Part shown: one piece after another, positions 1-12,276 of the stretch
Numbering within the stretch: position 1 is the stretch's first letter
How the letters are laid out: each line of letters begins with the position of its first letter
DNA from: Collybiopsis luxurians FD-317 M1
Lineage: Eukaryota; Basidiomycota; Agaricomycetes; Agaricales; Omphalotaceae
Assembly: GCA_000827265.1 (NCBI GenBank)
Contig: KN834784.1
Span: forward strand, 355,719-419,718
Direction: 5' to 3'
Length of the DNA: 64,000 nucleotides
The notes under the pieces: generated by a model
Databases searched by the model: none
What the model was told of the DNA's origin: nothing
What the model saw: the letters and a program-made list of their open reading frames with translations, nothing else
Made by a program: the position numbers and the translations under genes

Positions 1-1406
1 GGTAGCAGCAATCAAAATCCCACTTGATGATCACGTATGCCCAGATTTCTCAAAGCCCGATTGTACTTCAATACGTCCTTTCGGAGCTTCTGCACTCGAT
101 GTTCATCCTTGAAATGGGTGTATCCGCGAAGTAAACGCCTGTTTAACTCTACGACTTGTCCTAGTGTTAAGTGCTGATAAGGTGTTTTGAAAAGGCGGCG
201 AACAGCTTGAACTAACTGAAGAGTATATGGGAAGTCAGCTACTTTGCGAACGAAGATAGAAGCCAGTTCATACCATCAAGGTATCATAATCCGGAGCTCT
301 AATTGTTACCGTCTTTAGCGCATTATATGTCAGATTCAAGAATTGCGATACAGCCGCTCTCTTCGTTTCACCGCCCTGCTTAAACATTTTGACAAGTTCC
401 ACAGGCACTTCAATCGCTGAACCGAATTCAACAACGGCCCGCGATCTGAAACGATGTGGGTGGAAGTATGAGAGGCCCACAGGGACAATTTTGACCTGAA
501 GAGATGGGTCACTGGCCATTGCGCCTAGGGCCATCAGTGCTACGCCAGCTTTGAACGGCAGGAAGTCAGTTCGGTCGTGACTCCCTCCCTCAGGAAATAC
601 TCCAATGCTTCCTCCATGTTTAAGTCGCTGATAGACACTCTGAAACATCTCGTCCTGGTTGATGTACGGCAGCCTCTTGAATCTTAGCCCCCGGCGCTGA
701 CCCGTGGCCTGCAATTCTTCCACCTTTTCCCTCAGCAATGTGGTGTTGCTGTCTGTGGCTGATTCATCGGTAGTAGCAGCTTTGAACTCATGTTTAATTC
801 TGAGCGCCGTGTCGGAAATGACTTCGATTACTTCGGCTGAAGCGAAACCAGCGCTTTTATCGAGGAGAATCCGCGTACGAGGAGTGAATTCTGCGGTGAA
901 CCTGGTACCATATCCAAAAATCAAACAGGGATCTGTTTCGCTTAGATCTATCTCTCCTGTCCCAGGACTTGCATTGTCAGAGGGACGAGTTACAGGAACT
1001 GTAAAAAGTGAGTGGAAGATATAGCCTATTCTGAAGATAAGCGCGGCACTTACTACTCTCCATAAGCCGACTGAAAAAACCAACAAATCTGCGATCTAGA
1101 CTCTTCGCAGCTGCAAGAAACTGTACATGTCGCCCAGTCATCTTGTGAACCTGTAAGCTAAGAAGCAACGGGTCCAGCATCTAATTGTTAAAGCAAGTTT
1201 TTCTTCAGTGGGCCAACATACGTTCGTTCATTGTGTACAAATACCTGATTAGCATGAGGAGCCCCGACGAATATCACAGGACCCTCTGGCGGAATATTGT
1301 AGGCACCTCTGGGGCGGATTTCTCGGAAGAATATATTAACGACGAGGTTCCAAAAAAGCATGGAGGCATCGTAGCCCACATGTGAGTTTCCTCTTGAAGA
1401 TTCCAT
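1..1406 (-). CDS. GPT2: Glycerol-3-phosphate / DHAP acyltransferase, Sct1/Gpt2 type (3' end outside window)
   Basis: This membrane enzyme makes lysophosphatidic acid in the ER, the first step of glycerolipid synthesis. I read four exons: 1406-1245, 1180-1054, 998-274 and 215 to the window edge; the 58-base third intron restores the family motif around DYDTLM-LVQAVRRLF. The start at 1406 puts MESSRGN before a hydrophobic stretch and the FFREIRPRG segment usual for the family. Acyltransferase motif I is HANQMLDP (across the first splice), motif III is FPEGGSHDR, and motif IV lies near VPVGLSYFHP. The reading reaches an in-frame TGA at 12-14 just after GIRDHQVGF. The family normally continues past that point, so an intron donor there is likelier than a true stop. 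The Sct1 and Gpt2 paralogues cannot be separated from this piece. Confidence 0.9.
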
Positions 1407-1820
1407 AGTTATAAGAAGGTCGTATCCCTCAGCGATAACGAATAGTCAATCTCGCAAAAATGTTTGGGGTAGTCGTCTAGCTGGGGTCCGGGTCACTCGT
1501 TGGGGTACATAGCATTATCCCTCGACTCGCCGATACTTTACCGCGGCAGTCAAGCGGCACTGACTGCTCAATTTCGGCTCAACTGACAAGGCGGCATGGA
1601 GTACGGCGCGTTGGCATACTTCACAGCTGCAAGTCGTTGCTAGAACGTTATATATACTAGAACAATGTACCTACTATACATGTTACATTTAAGGAAGACT
1701 TTGCTCACAGAGCCTGATTCCTTGAAGAATAATTCTTATCCATATATATTTCAAGACTGGCCGATCTTGCCGATTCGAATAATATTTCTCGCCTTGCAGC
1801 ATTGCGAGTAATGTCAGGCC
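1407..1820. other. Intergenic stretch, no gene seen
   Basis: This is the shared region between the acyltransferase start and the 3' end of the next gene, which is read in the same direction. I see no convincing open frame, RNA gene or repeat. Confidence 0.5.
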
Positions 1821-2473
1821 TCAAGGAGGTGACTGACCAGCCGCTAAAAAGTTCCATGAGATGGGAACCACACCAGTGTCAAGAGAGGCCAACTGCTCGA
1901 ACACAGCTGGTGACATATCTGGGAACGAATGAAATTTTGCTGACGAGCTTCGAAAACCTGCGCACCTAGGTCATCGCTTCCACAACCAGGACAACTGTCC
2001 TCTGCTCTAGCATAAGCCGTTTGACCGGTGTTCATATTGGTTATATGCTATTAAATGTCTACTGAACAGGCAAGAAGGGGTGAAAGAGGGGTGAAAATAC
2101 GAACAATCCACTTTGTAAGTATCACAGGGTAAGCCAACGAAATCGTACATCGTGAGTACAAGAATTCTTACCTGGCCACAATTACTTCCTCCGTTTTGAT
2201 CATACAATGACTTGGGAATTGCGACGATAGGATCGCTGCTACTGTTTTCCAAGCCACAGTTTCCCAAACCGGGATAAAACCAAGTGCCCTTGGAAGAGAA
2301 CGCGTTAGATACAACAGGCTAGCACGAGATATGGAACTACTGCATGTATTCACCTTTCCTGTATGAGTGATTCGTTTGTCGAGGTTGACAGGGGTCCCAA
2401 TAGGTGCAGAGACGGCCAGAAAGATTATGGACAAAAGTGTGAGCAGGAGGACAATAGCACGAAACATTCTCAA
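1821..2473 (-). CDS. Secreted RlpA-like double-psi beta-barrel protein
   Basis: A small extracellular protein of about 138 residues. Four exons are read: 2473-2354, 2288-2172, 2047-1966 and 1918-1821. The N-terminus is a clear signal peptide (hydrophobic core VLLLTLLSIIFLAVSA). The mature part carries the family hallmarks in order: HTGKGTWF, GNCG, SSSDPIVAIPKSLYD, NCGQ, the CPGCGSDDLD segment, and VPISWNF near the C-terminus. The family covers expansin/barwin-like folds that bind or loosen cell-wall polysaccharide, and many fungal members are secreted during growth or host contact. No enzyme activity can be claimed. A second in-frame ATG at 2467 could also serve as start. The spliced frame has no breaks. 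Confidence 0.85.
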
Positions 2474-3206
2474 TAGCGACTGGCGGGGGAGACTGGGTTC
2501 GCAGAGGGATTACAAGAGGAGAAGGGATCTCGCAAATGTGTGGTCATCCCCCGCCAAGCGTAGCTTTTATCCTGAGGGACTTTCTCAAAATAGCCTTAAT
2601 GCAATTCTCTGCCGTATGTTTGTTTTTTTTAGAGTTCGCCATCTGCCACAATCCTCAAGGTCGCTTGCGCGAATCTTGCAATCCCCAGTTGATCGTGCTC
2701 GAAGTTGATAGGCCCAGTCACTGTTCAGATGAAATCATCTCCGATGGTGAAAAGGCACGAAGGCATCAAGGAAATGGTCTTTCAACAATGCAAGTGAACG
2801 TTGCGCCTATTCTACAGGCCGGGTTTAATTAATTTTCTTTCATACATTCGCTCTGTCTTATTCTAAAGACAGCAGCTATCCATGAGTCGATATTCGCGAA
2901 CTGTCGCACACATAAAGTTGAGAATGAGTTTCATTATTACATGTCCTTCCTCGCATCCTCGTCTTCTAAGATAAGAATAAATTACGCATCCTCAGCAACT
3001 GACTGAGAGACTAGTTATGGCAGCGGTTCACACTCCTTCCTCTAGCCTTCCACTCTTTGTGAACCATGCGGTTCATTTCGTCCGAGTCGCCATTAAGAGT
3101 GCGTTACCTCCGCAAGCCACCCTCACCCCGCACGGGGTCACCCTGCTTTATTGTACCAGCTTTCTAGAGCAAGCTGGTTTTCATCCTCCAGGTAGAGGTT
3201 TTTTCG
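2474..3206. other. Intergenic stretch, no gene seen
   Basis: Open frames here are short, lack fungal-like splice patterns and match no family I recognise. It contains the promoter of the gene ending at 1821. Confidence 0.4.
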
Positions 3207-3824
3207 CTATAACGGAGGAGCCATCGAAACCGTCAAAGGTTTCTCCTGTAGCCAGCAATCCCTCAAGAATTCCTCGCCTCCTTCCTCCTCCCTCTCACAA
3301 TCCTCCCCCTCTTCCCCTTCCCGCAGCATCAGTATAAGGACCTCATACACCCCCCAAATGAAAAGAATGAAAGCAGGAACAGCATGGAGGAGCGGACCAA
3401 CAACGTGCGTTGATGATGATGTAGAGATATTAATCCTCGAGGGAGTTGCCATTAGACTACTCGGAGCGTGCTTTATCATTTCCACTAAAAGATCAAGTTC
3501 GCCAGGAACTTGGACCGTTACTTCATAGACTAGACATGCCGAGTTGAGGCGTCCAAAAGTCAAACTCAAAGTCAAACAAGGTTAAGGAAGCAATGAATTA
3601 CCTATTGCTATTGCTGGTTCTTCGCGGGCAATTAACTGTACACTATTCGTTTCGGACTTGGAGAGCCGACTCGCATGATGCTCAAACTCGATCCAATTAG
3701 ATGGTTCGGCACCACTGTCGTAGCTCGGCGGGGCGGATAAAGCTGAGATTGGAAGACCGCAAACGAAGATTGAGGAGATGGTTGAGATAAAAATGAGAAT
3801 GAACAACGAGCGAGGAGATAACAT
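3207..3824 (-). CDS. Small secreted or membrane protein, hypothetical
   Basis: Two exons (3824-3602 and 3529-3207) joined by a GTAATT...CTAG intron give a protein of about 180 residues. The start at 3824 yields a signal peptide (SLFILIFISTISSIFVCGLPISA). A second hydrophobic segment near the C-terminal third (HAVPAFILFIWGVYEVLILML) could be a membrane anchor, followed by an acidic tail rich in Glu. I do not recognise the family. It lies behind the secreted double-psi-barrel gene on the same strand but is separately spaced, so no operon-like link is implied. The intron assignment is mine and could be wrong; without it the N-terminal exon alone still codes for a secreted peptide. Confidence 0.55.
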
Positions 3825-4363
3825 TAGAAGAGAACTAGGAAATAATGCCGAAGGGAAACAGCAACCAGTTATTTATACGCCATTGTCTCCGAAATGATCA
3901 GATAGCTGATACGTGGAATGGAGCTTGGTTGATCTACGGAGGCATCTGTTGAGAACACGCAGCTATATTACTACACGATCGTTCGTTGCAGTAATGCTCT
4001 GACCAAACGCAACGGCGACCCGCTGAAAACTTGAGGATGGAAACCCCCGCCTCGAAAAGCGAGATTGGGAACTATCAAACAGCGATTGAACCTGAGCTGT
4101 GATGCACGGTAACAACCGTGGCTTGGCTTGGACTTTCCTGACCGAGGGTTTGGAACTTAGGAGAGGATAATGTGACCCCCCCAATGTGGAGCTCAGCGCT
4201 ATCCAAATATCCCGTACATGAAACGAAGCCTAAACATAGAGAGCGGCTCACCGTACATTGGCGGCGACAAATCATTATAAAGTGTTTACAAGGAATTACA
4301 TATACTAATGTACACTACGTCTAACGATATATATACCCTCATCCAGTAAAAACCTCCATTCAT
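3825..4363. other. Intergenic stretch, no gene seen
   Basis: Contains the promoter of the small secreted protein gene (downstream on minus) and the 3' region of the CoA-transferase gene. No supported coding region. Confidence 0.45.
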
Positions 4364-6057
4364 TCATCCAATAATACCAGAGGTCCGAAGCTTCTCCACT
4401 TCCGTTTTTGATAATCCCAATTCAGCCTCCATTACTTCATCCGTATGATGTCCCAGCTCCGGGCCAGCCCATTTGGGCTCCGTATCACACCCTTCGAGTA
4501 CAGGGAACGTTCCTGTCATCTTCAAATTCCATCCAGCCCTCCCGCTACCATTTCCGTCCACCCACACCTCCTTAATCGCACCTCGAGCCTGTACTTGCTC
4601 CCCCTCGACAATATCCTTCACAGTCACCACCCGCCCGACTGGAACACCCGCAGCAGTCATTGCATTAATGACCTCCTCTGCGGTATGCCTACTCGTCCAA
4701 GCGGAAATGGCTTTTTCAATGACTTCCTGTCGCTCAACTCGATGATGATTTTGTTGGTAGGCAGGACCGGTGAGGTCGGGGCGTTCGACGACTTCCATGA
4801 GACGGTTATAGATGGAATCGCCATTGGCACCGATGACGATGTAGGAGGGAACCGTGGGGGCTTCGACGTCGGGAAGACATGGGTAGGCATTAGTAGGGAC
4901 GATCCCCGTGACGGAGGAGCCGGAGGGTCCACGGATTTTTCCTTTGCGGTCGTATTCTGGAACTATTCCTTCCATCAAGTTGAGCATACTGAAAAGGCGA
5001 GTGAGCACAAGAGACAAGAAAGAGATGGGACAAAAGCACCTTTCAAGAATACTGACGTCTACTGTCATTCCTTCACTTTCACCTCGTTTGCGCTTCCCTT
5101 GACGCCCTAGTAGTGCAAGTACCTGATCGTGCGCGCATCGAATGTCAGAACTCTAAACACGGTGCGGATCAAAACAAAAAAAACTCACCGTTCCGAAAGC
5201 AGCGTGTAAACCGGCGACAGAATCTCCTAGACTTATGTTCGGACGCACAGGAGGGCCAGAGAGACCTCCAGTCTCGGCGTCAGGGAATCCGTTGATGTAG
5301 CGGAACCCAGACTCTGCCTCGCAAACGGAAGCATAACCGGGGCGCGGAGCCCAAGGGCCAGTCTGACCGTATCCGCTCACGCGGGTGAATATAAGGGAAG
5401 GATTATATTTATGGAGATCTTTGGGTCCAAGGCCCCATTTTTCGAGAGCTACGGAGAACGAGGTAAGGCGGGAGGCACAATTCAAAGTTAAAGACACGTA
5501 CTGCCAGGTTTGAAATTTTCTATTAACACATCAGATTTGATAGCCAGCCGTTTGACGAGCCTGAACAGCGATAAGTTGATTGCAAGTAGGGTCGAAGTAC
5601 TGAACTCACTCTCTCCCCTCAGGTTTCCGCAGGTCTATCGCGACACTCCTTTTGTTCCTCGCTATACTCCGAAACCATGGACTTGTTCCATCGACATCGA
5701 GTTCTCTCCAGACGCGCAATGGGTCGCCTACTTTTGGCGCTTCAATCTTGATAACTTCGGCTCCGAATTGTCTGCAGCGAATTCCCATGAGTTGCAAAGC
5801 GGGGGACCAGGAATCAAACACGTACCCTAACAACTGCCCAGCAAATGGACCTGCAATTAATTGACCTAGTTCCAGTACACGTACTCCAGAGAGAGGAAGG
5901 TTGTTGTTTGGTGTAGCTGAAATAGTACTAGAGAAACCTCTGTCCGAGACGAAGAAATACGGGTAAATATGCGAAAAAAAGGGCTAAATAATCAGAATAA
6001 TTACCTCGTACACTGCCGTCGCGAAGAAGCAAAAGTTCGTGCAAGTTTATAGGACAT
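4364..6057 (-). CDS. CoA-transferase family III (CaiB/BaiF) enzyme, probably mitochondrial
   Basis: About 450 residues in eight exons. The family moves CoA between acyl groups without a covalent anhydride of the oxalate-CoA type I kind; members include formyl-CoA transferase, succinyl-CoA:dicarboxylate CoA-transferases and alpha-methylacyl-CoA racemase. Visible hallmarks in order: LSGVRVLELGQLIAGPFAG, FGAEVIKIEAPKVGDPLR (with the conserved Asp), DVLIENFKPG, FTRVSGYGQTGPWAPRPGY, SLGDSVAGLHAAFGT, then EGIVPEYDRKGKIRGPSGS and a C-terminal region with GVPVGRVVTVKDI. The start at 6057 gives a basic, Ser/Arg-rich N-terminus (MSYKLARTFASSRR) that looks like a mitochondrial presequence. All inferred introns join in frame (for example S split across the intron just before MLNLMEG). 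The donor and acceptor acids cannot be told from sequence. Confidence 0.88.
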
Positions 6058-6243
6058 TGTCGTCAGTAAATGAGTTTTCGGACTCGCTACCCTTTCTTTA
6101 TATAGAGGAGAGGAGTCGGCTCGTATCGGCCGAACTCCCGAAAGTCCGAGACCCGATGGTGACAACCCCCTGCTCATCAGTCCGAAAGATGAAAAAAGCC
6201 AATAAGTTATGATTAGCTTACCGCTCCATGTATTATTAGTGTC

Positions 6244-6589
6244 CTAGACGATAAGGGTCCATTCTAGTTTGAATGAGATAACTTTGGACGAGACACTGAA
6301 CCCACACTGAACCTTTACGCCGCTCAATCCCCGCACTCACCACTTGGGATTCGTGCTGGATCCTCATATACCGTGGCATTTTAGACTGGACATACTTCTC
6401 AAGTTCCGATACTATCCCGATGTCAACGACAGTGAGCAGCCTGGCCATCGGATCTGAGCCCGAAAAGTCACGCTTACCTTGCGCTCCAATTGAGTGTTCG
6501 ACGGATTTGCTGTCAACAAGACCCGGAGGTGGCGTATTGTATCCAGAACTGAGATATTCAAAAGTAAGGGAGGGTTTTGCACTAGTCAT
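6244..6589 (-). CDS. Short hypothetical protein, doubtful
   Basis: A minus-strand open frame starting MTSAKPSLTFEYLSSGYN runs to 6236 unspliced (117 residues). Two plausible GT...AG introns would instead give a product of about 75 residues that ends FKLEWTLIV. Good donor sites (GTAAGC, GTGCGG) support a real gene, but I recognise no family and the alternatives cannot be settled by eye. Confidence 0.3.
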
Positions 6590-6599
6590 ATCCTAGCGT

Positions 6600-7123
6600 A
6601 GTGGTCTACTGTTGTAGTACATAGATGCTCGAGGATCAGATTGAAGGTTGGATTAGCGCCTCATTTTGAATGGGTATTGAGCGCTATGGTGCCAAGCTCT
6701 TCAAATCGCCCATGACATCTGCCACATACAATCTTTTGAGCCAATGATGTTAAACGATTATCTGGAGGTCTTGGGAACTCTTAATATTAGCAACGACTTT
6801 GAAGTCCGAACCGTCGGCGATATGGTATCTCCTTGACCTTTTAAATCCGGGATCACCCTACTTTCATGTATGACGCGACGACGCGTCTTTTCACCAAACC
6901 GTGACTACTTACGTTGCGGTTGACGACCGCTTCGAGTTACCTCTGATATGCGTCATTCATCCCAACCCCGTACCAATATCCGAGTCAGGTATTTTCAACG
7001 TTATACACAAGATCATGAAGGTACATTTGTAGCACAGTATTCGACTTTTTGAGTTTAAATTCCAGAGTGAAGAACGCAAGCAATCCTGCTATAAGCAGTC
7101 TATCTATCATCGTTCATTCCATT
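6600..7123. other. Intergenic stretch, no gene seen
   Basis: Holds the upstream region of the short hypothetical gene and the 3' region of the next minus-strand gene. No supported feature. Confidence 0.4.
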
Positions 7124-7919
7124 CTACGCGCCGCGCTGCTTCAATTTGGCGTGAGTGAGATTGAGATCGCAATGGGTTGTAATCCCTCCAAGGAGGGACT
7201 GAATGTTTTCTGCGGATTTAGTGAAGGCCCAGTGTTCCTAGAAAACATATCCAGTCAGGACGATACTTGATAGAAAGCACAGACGTACTTCTACACTCTC
7301 CCAACCGCCGGCAAACAGTAATATTCCCGATCCGTCGGTGCTTTCGCCAACAGCAGAAGGGTGGCCACCTGCCTCTGTAGCATCGCACATTTCGAATGTT
7401 ACTTGTTTGAGAGGCTCTATCGAAGCGGCTCCTCTAGGCTTGCCGATAGCAAGTTCGACGGTCTTGGACTGGAGGGCAGGCTCGGGGATATTCTTGATCG
7501 CGACGAACTCGTATCGCTGAATCTCTCCAGTGCTCAAACCAGCGATAAGGCTGTTGAATTTATCACCAGATTTCTCTCTAAACGCGTTAAGCTTCTCAGG
7601 TGATTCCCAAGCTAGAATAGGTATTTGTTCGCATCAGTAGCTAGATTTTTGCAAAGTGGAAACGAGGGGGATCGTAAGCACATCCAACTCACTGGAGATC
7701 AGATAACCGAATTTTCCGCCTTCCTGCTCGACTTGGAGCCCATGGTATGAACTGCATTTTGCGAGATATTTAGATAATCAACCTTGCGGTCACTTTATAA
7801 CCTTACCTGATCAAGCCATCGGTATTCGTGATCTCCTCGATCGCCGATTTGACTTGTGCCTCTTCTGTTTTGAAGTTGTCTGAGGCAGGGAAGGTAATGT
7901 AAGAAAGGACGGGAGCCAT
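7124..7919 (-). CDS. Dimeric alpha/beta-barrel-like (ABM-type) protein, hypothetical
   Basis: About 215 residues in four exons, starting MAPVLSYITFPASDNF at 7919 and ending THAKLKQRGA at 7124. Introns have clean donors (GTAAGG, GTGAGT, GTACGT) and the frame stays open. The first half (SAIEEITNTDGLIRSSYHGLQVEQ... then WESPEKLNAFREK) has the spacing of the antibiotic-biosynthesis-monooxygenase/stress-responsive alpha/beta barrel: an opening strand, a helix, a strand with an aromatic pair, and a W-E-S-x-E-x-L motif. A second half repeats the layout more loosely and ends with GGWESVEEHWAFTKS, so it may be a two-barrel protein. Such proteins are common in basidiomycetes and mostly of unknown function; I infer the fold from pattern only. 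Confidence 0.65.
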
Positions 7920-8784
7920 GGTAGTTCTGTAGCAAAGATTGGATAACGATCTGAAGACCGGATGATACTTATAATTCTTTGGACCGAGGTACTTGCGTCA
8001 TCCTAATCCGGGGAGTATATGAGTGATTACGAGTGGATGCCGAGTCCATGCTTGAAGGATTTTGTGCCTGTTCCGCAACTCCATCGCATAACATACTATG
8101 CAATTTTAGTTAGTATGCATCAAGTCGGGCAGAAGTAACGGCCACTCGGCGACGTTGGCCCATTACACAGCAGGTCGTCAAGTTAGTTAGTCATCATAGG
8201 TGGTTTTGGCCTGACGTGTTGATCTTGGAAGCTTCTATCGCAATATGAAGCAGGTTTAATCAACAAATGAGCATGTCATGCGAGGCGCAGCTGCTGCAAA
8301 ACTTTCAATTCTTCGAAGTTCAAGTGGAAAGGCACGTGAGCGCTAGCGCCCGGAGGGCGGAGAATAGGCGCTCGGACTCTAACTGAACGAAGCCAAATAG
8401 AATGAAGCTATCAAAGCCACTTTGACGAGCTCTCCAAAATACCGGGTCAATTCAGTAGGCTTGAGCCCTTTTCACTTTTCAGCAAAAGGAATATATACTT
8501 GGACGTCTCGGGAGTTTCTTAAACGAGCAGCTGGACCTAGAGGCTCTTTCTCTTCGTCTTCTATCGCCCGAAATACAACGCCCTCATCTGAATGTTCTTT
8601 ATCCCTCTTATCGCTACGCGGCTCCTAGGAATAAAAGCAAATGCTTGGTTCAGCTGACCATGGTACATCCTTAGCCCTAGGCCCTAAGTACATGCGTTTA
8701 GTTCACCGGGTAAACCTCGGAAAATTCATTAGCTGCAAGATAAAAAGGCTGTTAAATCGTCAAGGCCTTTCTTGCCCAGAATCA
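7920..8784. other. Divergent intergenic region
   Basis: Lies between the minus-strand barrel gene and the plus-strand DUF1479 gene and so contains both promoters. An open frame opens upstream at 8641, but the presequence-like start at 8785 is the better start. No other feature seen. Confidence 0.5.
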
Positions 8785-10823
8785 ATGCTTAGCTATAGTC
8801 GTCCTCTTTCGCGATCGTTCAAGGCTCTCACATATACTGTCAACCAACGGAATGATTTTACCAAACTGTTTTTGCGGTCGCTCGCTACCGAAGCTTCTCC
8901 TGCCAAGAGTTCTTCTGTGAGCACTCGAGCACAGAAGGCTGAGGGAGCGATTCTAGAATTCTTCTCAACTTTAGACCCAAGCGCCTCTCATGATCTTCCG
9001 CCGCGCTTTGCTGACCTAAAGGCTGAACTTTGGCATGACGGACTGTTACAGTCGTGGAAAGAGGTGTTGGCGGAATTAGAGGTAGAGACCGAACGACTTG
9101 CCTCTCTAGGAACTAAGGTTTTATCGCCTTCCGCTCCCTCGAATGGGCATTGGGCTAATGTTACTGTAGGCTATACCGAGAGTTTCTTACGATGAATTAC
9201 GATCAGGACTCTCGAAGGAAAATCTCGCCAGTATCAAACACAGTGGTGTAGTCGTAGTAACTGGTGCCGTACCGAAGGAGGTCAATGCGCTCTGTCTGAA
9301 CCTTTGACTATCCCATACTAAGAGCTCGAAAATAGGAAGCGCTTTCATGGAAGCAGTCTATCCTGGACTATGTCAATCTCAACAGAGATCGTGTTCGAGG
9401 TTCGTATTCTCAATGAAGAGTGGCCTGACATAGATGGCACTCATCTCACGGCGCATAGGTTTCCCTGCGGAAGATCCTCAGATATTCGAACTTTATAATA
9501 CAAAAGCTCAAACTCTCGCTCGTACGCATCCTAACATTTTAAACACGCAAAAGTCCCTCTTAGGGCTTTGGCATACATCCGATCCCAGGACGGAAATCAG
9601 CTTAGACACTCCAATTTCATATTTTGACCGTCTCCGGATTCGAAAGCCGGGCGACATGAAGTTTACACTTGGACCTCATATCGATGGAGGTTCTATTGAA
9701 CGTTGGGAGGACCCTCAATATCGATCGTGCTGGACTAGGATTCTCCGAACCAACTGGCGGGAGCATGATCCGTTCGACGTGTCCCCGAGAGTTGGGGCTA
9801 ATCAAGATCTGTACCATGCCGCGTATGTGCCATTGAGTTTTCATTCATTTATTTAATCGCTGACACTCATGCATGTACATGTCCAGCAATCAATGCTCTA
9901 TCTTCCGACCGTGGCAAGGTTGGACCTCTATGTCTACGACGAGACAGAACGAGGGCACACTTAAAGTGCTTCCAATGCTGTCCCTATCAACCGCCTATGT
10001 CATTCTCCGACCCTTCTTCCGTCCAAAATACGCTGACTCAACTTCGCTCAAGTTCGAAGATTGGGTACCAGACGTCTCGAATTCTCTATTCCCGGGTAGC
10101 GGGATGGGCAAAGGACAAGAATTGAATGAAATGACCCATCCTCACCTCAAGTTGGACAAAACCATGATCCCGATTCCTTTGGTGGAACCTGGAGACCAGG
10201 TTTATTGTGAGATTTTTACCCTCTATCTTCGCCTTTTTGCTTGCTAAAATAAAAAAGGGCATTGCGACGTTGTACACGCTGTGGAATATCAGCATCGAGG
10301 ATCCTCCGACTCATCAGTAATGTATATCCCAGCAGTTCCCTTGACAGAACACAAGTACGTCTTTATCTCTCATCTCTGGCTTGCCATTCCCTCAAGCATA
10401 TTACTTTTCGTTATATATAGCGCTGGCTATCTTCGAGATCAGCGAATTCATTTCGTAGAAGGCTTACCTGCTCCGTGCGTAAACTTATTCCACAATGTTG
10501 ATCTCGTAATGATATTTTTTTTTTAACGCCATTCTATCCGTAGTGACTTTCCTGGAGGCAAAGGGGAATCCCAGTTTATTGGTCGTGGGAATGTAAATGA
10601 TATCAAGAGTCGTCTTGGGCTTCAAGCGTTCGGATTTGAACCATTTGAGGAGGCGGGATCTGAATTTGTGAAGAAGGCCAATTCGATTATATCGGCGTAA
10701 GTTTTTGCTTTGCGAGACTAGCTGTATGGGTAGCAGAACTTGAGATGACATTGTAAAGTACGATTTGTAACATATTGTGGAATACAATGTCTGATCAATG
10801 AGTATACTGCCAGAGTTGGATGA
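8785..10823 (+). CDS. DUF1479 (Gig2-like/YbiU) family protein, putative Fe(II)-dependent oxygenase
   Basis: About 498 residues in nine exons: 8785-9117, 9170-9280, 9336-9399, 9459-9822, 9897-10206, 10258-10354, 10421-10474, 10544-10696 and 10814-10823. Every join keeps frame. The N-terminus (MLSYSRPLSRSFKALTY... LFLRSLATEA) is basic and Ser/Leu-rich, suggesting mitochondrial import. Family blocks: VSYDELRSGLSKENLASIK, GVVVVTGAVPKEEA, FPAEDPQIFELYNTKAQ, LGPHIDGGSIERW and VEPGDQVYWHCDVVHAVE. The HxD in GPHID and the late His in DVVHAVE are the pattern of a 2-oxoglutarate/Fe(II) site, which is known for the fold but not shown for this protein. The C-terminal exon adds only three residues. The gene is intact; its substrate is unknown. 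Confidence 0.85.
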
Positions 10824-11296
10824 ATGTTGCCGGTACCTGCGGTTTCATATATGCACTGCGAGGTAGTAGTTTCGGTATGTACGGCTATGAATTGAATTTA
10901 TTCCTGCACCCCAAAAAATCAATCTGCAATGCTGCACTTCGGAGTATGCAAAAGTTCAATAATTCACCTAAAAGATATGGACATTCTCAGACCCTGGGAC
11001 CTGTGACTGTTGAATGAGTTTAAATGGCACAGTATCGTCAATGGGAAACTCAAGATTTTCGCTTTGAAGCAAATTTCGAGTTGCGACCAACCATTCTAGG
11101 ATTTTGCCAAGCCCGAGGAATTCAACAACTGAGACATTTAGGAAGATAGTACTTGGATTGGTACCATAGCTTTAGCTCAGAAGAATGCATTTTGATCTTG
11201 TCAAGCAAGCCGAGCCGAGTTGATAGGCGTTAAGGTTAGTCCACTAATTATTTGTGATTACTGCATTTAAAGTAGATTAATAACAGCTTTGTACTA
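10824..11296. other. Intergenic stretch before the transposon
   Basis: 3' flank of the DUF1479 gene up to the TA target site at 11295-11296. No supported gene. Confidence 0.45.
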
Positions 11297-11332
11297 CAGT
11301 TGAGGACAGTCAAAGGCGACAAATTTTGTTGA
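11297..11332 (+). repeat. Left terminal inverted repeat of the mariner-like element
   Basis: Matches the reverse complement of 12621-12656 with only a few differences (for example GGCGACAAATTT here against GGTGATAAATTT there). Confidence 0.85.
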
Positions 11333-11599
11333 GCCTCAACCCAGGCTTCTATACCTCCAATTTTTATCAGAACTGACTTGGAATGTCGAAAAGAGCCCAA
11401 AAAACCACTTCCAAAAAAATTCCCATGAGTATTAAGGAATGGCCAATTTTTGGCAGGGTTTCACCAAAATTTTAGAGGCTAAATATGTTCAATTCTAGTT
11501 TAATATAGTGTTGATCTGCATCATTGCCTGTGCAGAGACTGCTCGGTGCTGCCGCTGCTTCTTCACGGCCCATTCTGCTGCCTTGCCAGTCAATCCAAT

Positions 11600-12276
11600 T
11601 CAGTACGCACTCATGAATCTCCATGCACGATTGATGAAATGACGGATGACATCGGTTGGACAGGCACTGAGATATTTGAAGGCTGCATCCTTGGCATCTT
11701 GAAATGTCTTCTTGGGTAATTGCCTATAGTGATACTTGCACCAACCCCAGTACTGTAGTCTAAATAGTGAAAATCTTGAAATATACTTGAATGAACACTT
11801 ACCATCTCAATTGGATTCAACTTGCAGTGAAACTTTGGTAAAAATATGCAGTAATGATCAGATTCAGTGATCAACTTCTCAAGCATTGATGGCTGCTTCG
11901 CGAAATTGTCTTGTTTACTGAGGAGATGAGCCATACAACAGCGTTCATTCTCGAATGGGCACACTGATGAGCATTTTGCTTTTTTGATATCTGTAAGATC
12001 AAAACCATGCTCCTTGAGAATCATCTGCAAACCCTTGGCACATCCATCAGGAAGTGTCATTTTCTGAATCTTGCCCTGATGCTTGGTGACAGGGTTGGAG
12101 AAAGGAATTACTGTGTCCCACTGCCAGCACTGTTTGCCTCCATTCCCTTTGTTCATCTCAAAAGCCTTCAGCGCATCAGGCCCTAAGGATGCATGAGCAG
12201 CAGATTGGTCAAAGATAAATAAAGCTTGGTTTCTGAGGCTGGTGATATTGTGTTTATGCTTTGAAAGTCTTCCCAT
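11600..12276 (-). pseudogene. DDE transposase, N-terminally truncated
   Basis: Two exons join at NPIEM-YWGWCKY through a short intron with donor GTAAGT. The joined product keeps the second catalytic Asp (LFIFDQSAAHASL) and the final Glu (KFHCKLNPIEM), ends INRAWRFMSAY at 11600, and matches the C-terminal two-thirds of transposases common in mushroom genomes. The N-terminal DNA-binding region and the first catalytic Asp are missing: the open frame begins MGRLSKHKHN only shortly before the second Asp. It lies inside the inverted-repeat-bounded element at 11297-12656. Inactive by loss of the first half, unless an upstream part is hidden in the sequence to 12620, where I find none. Confidence 0.8.
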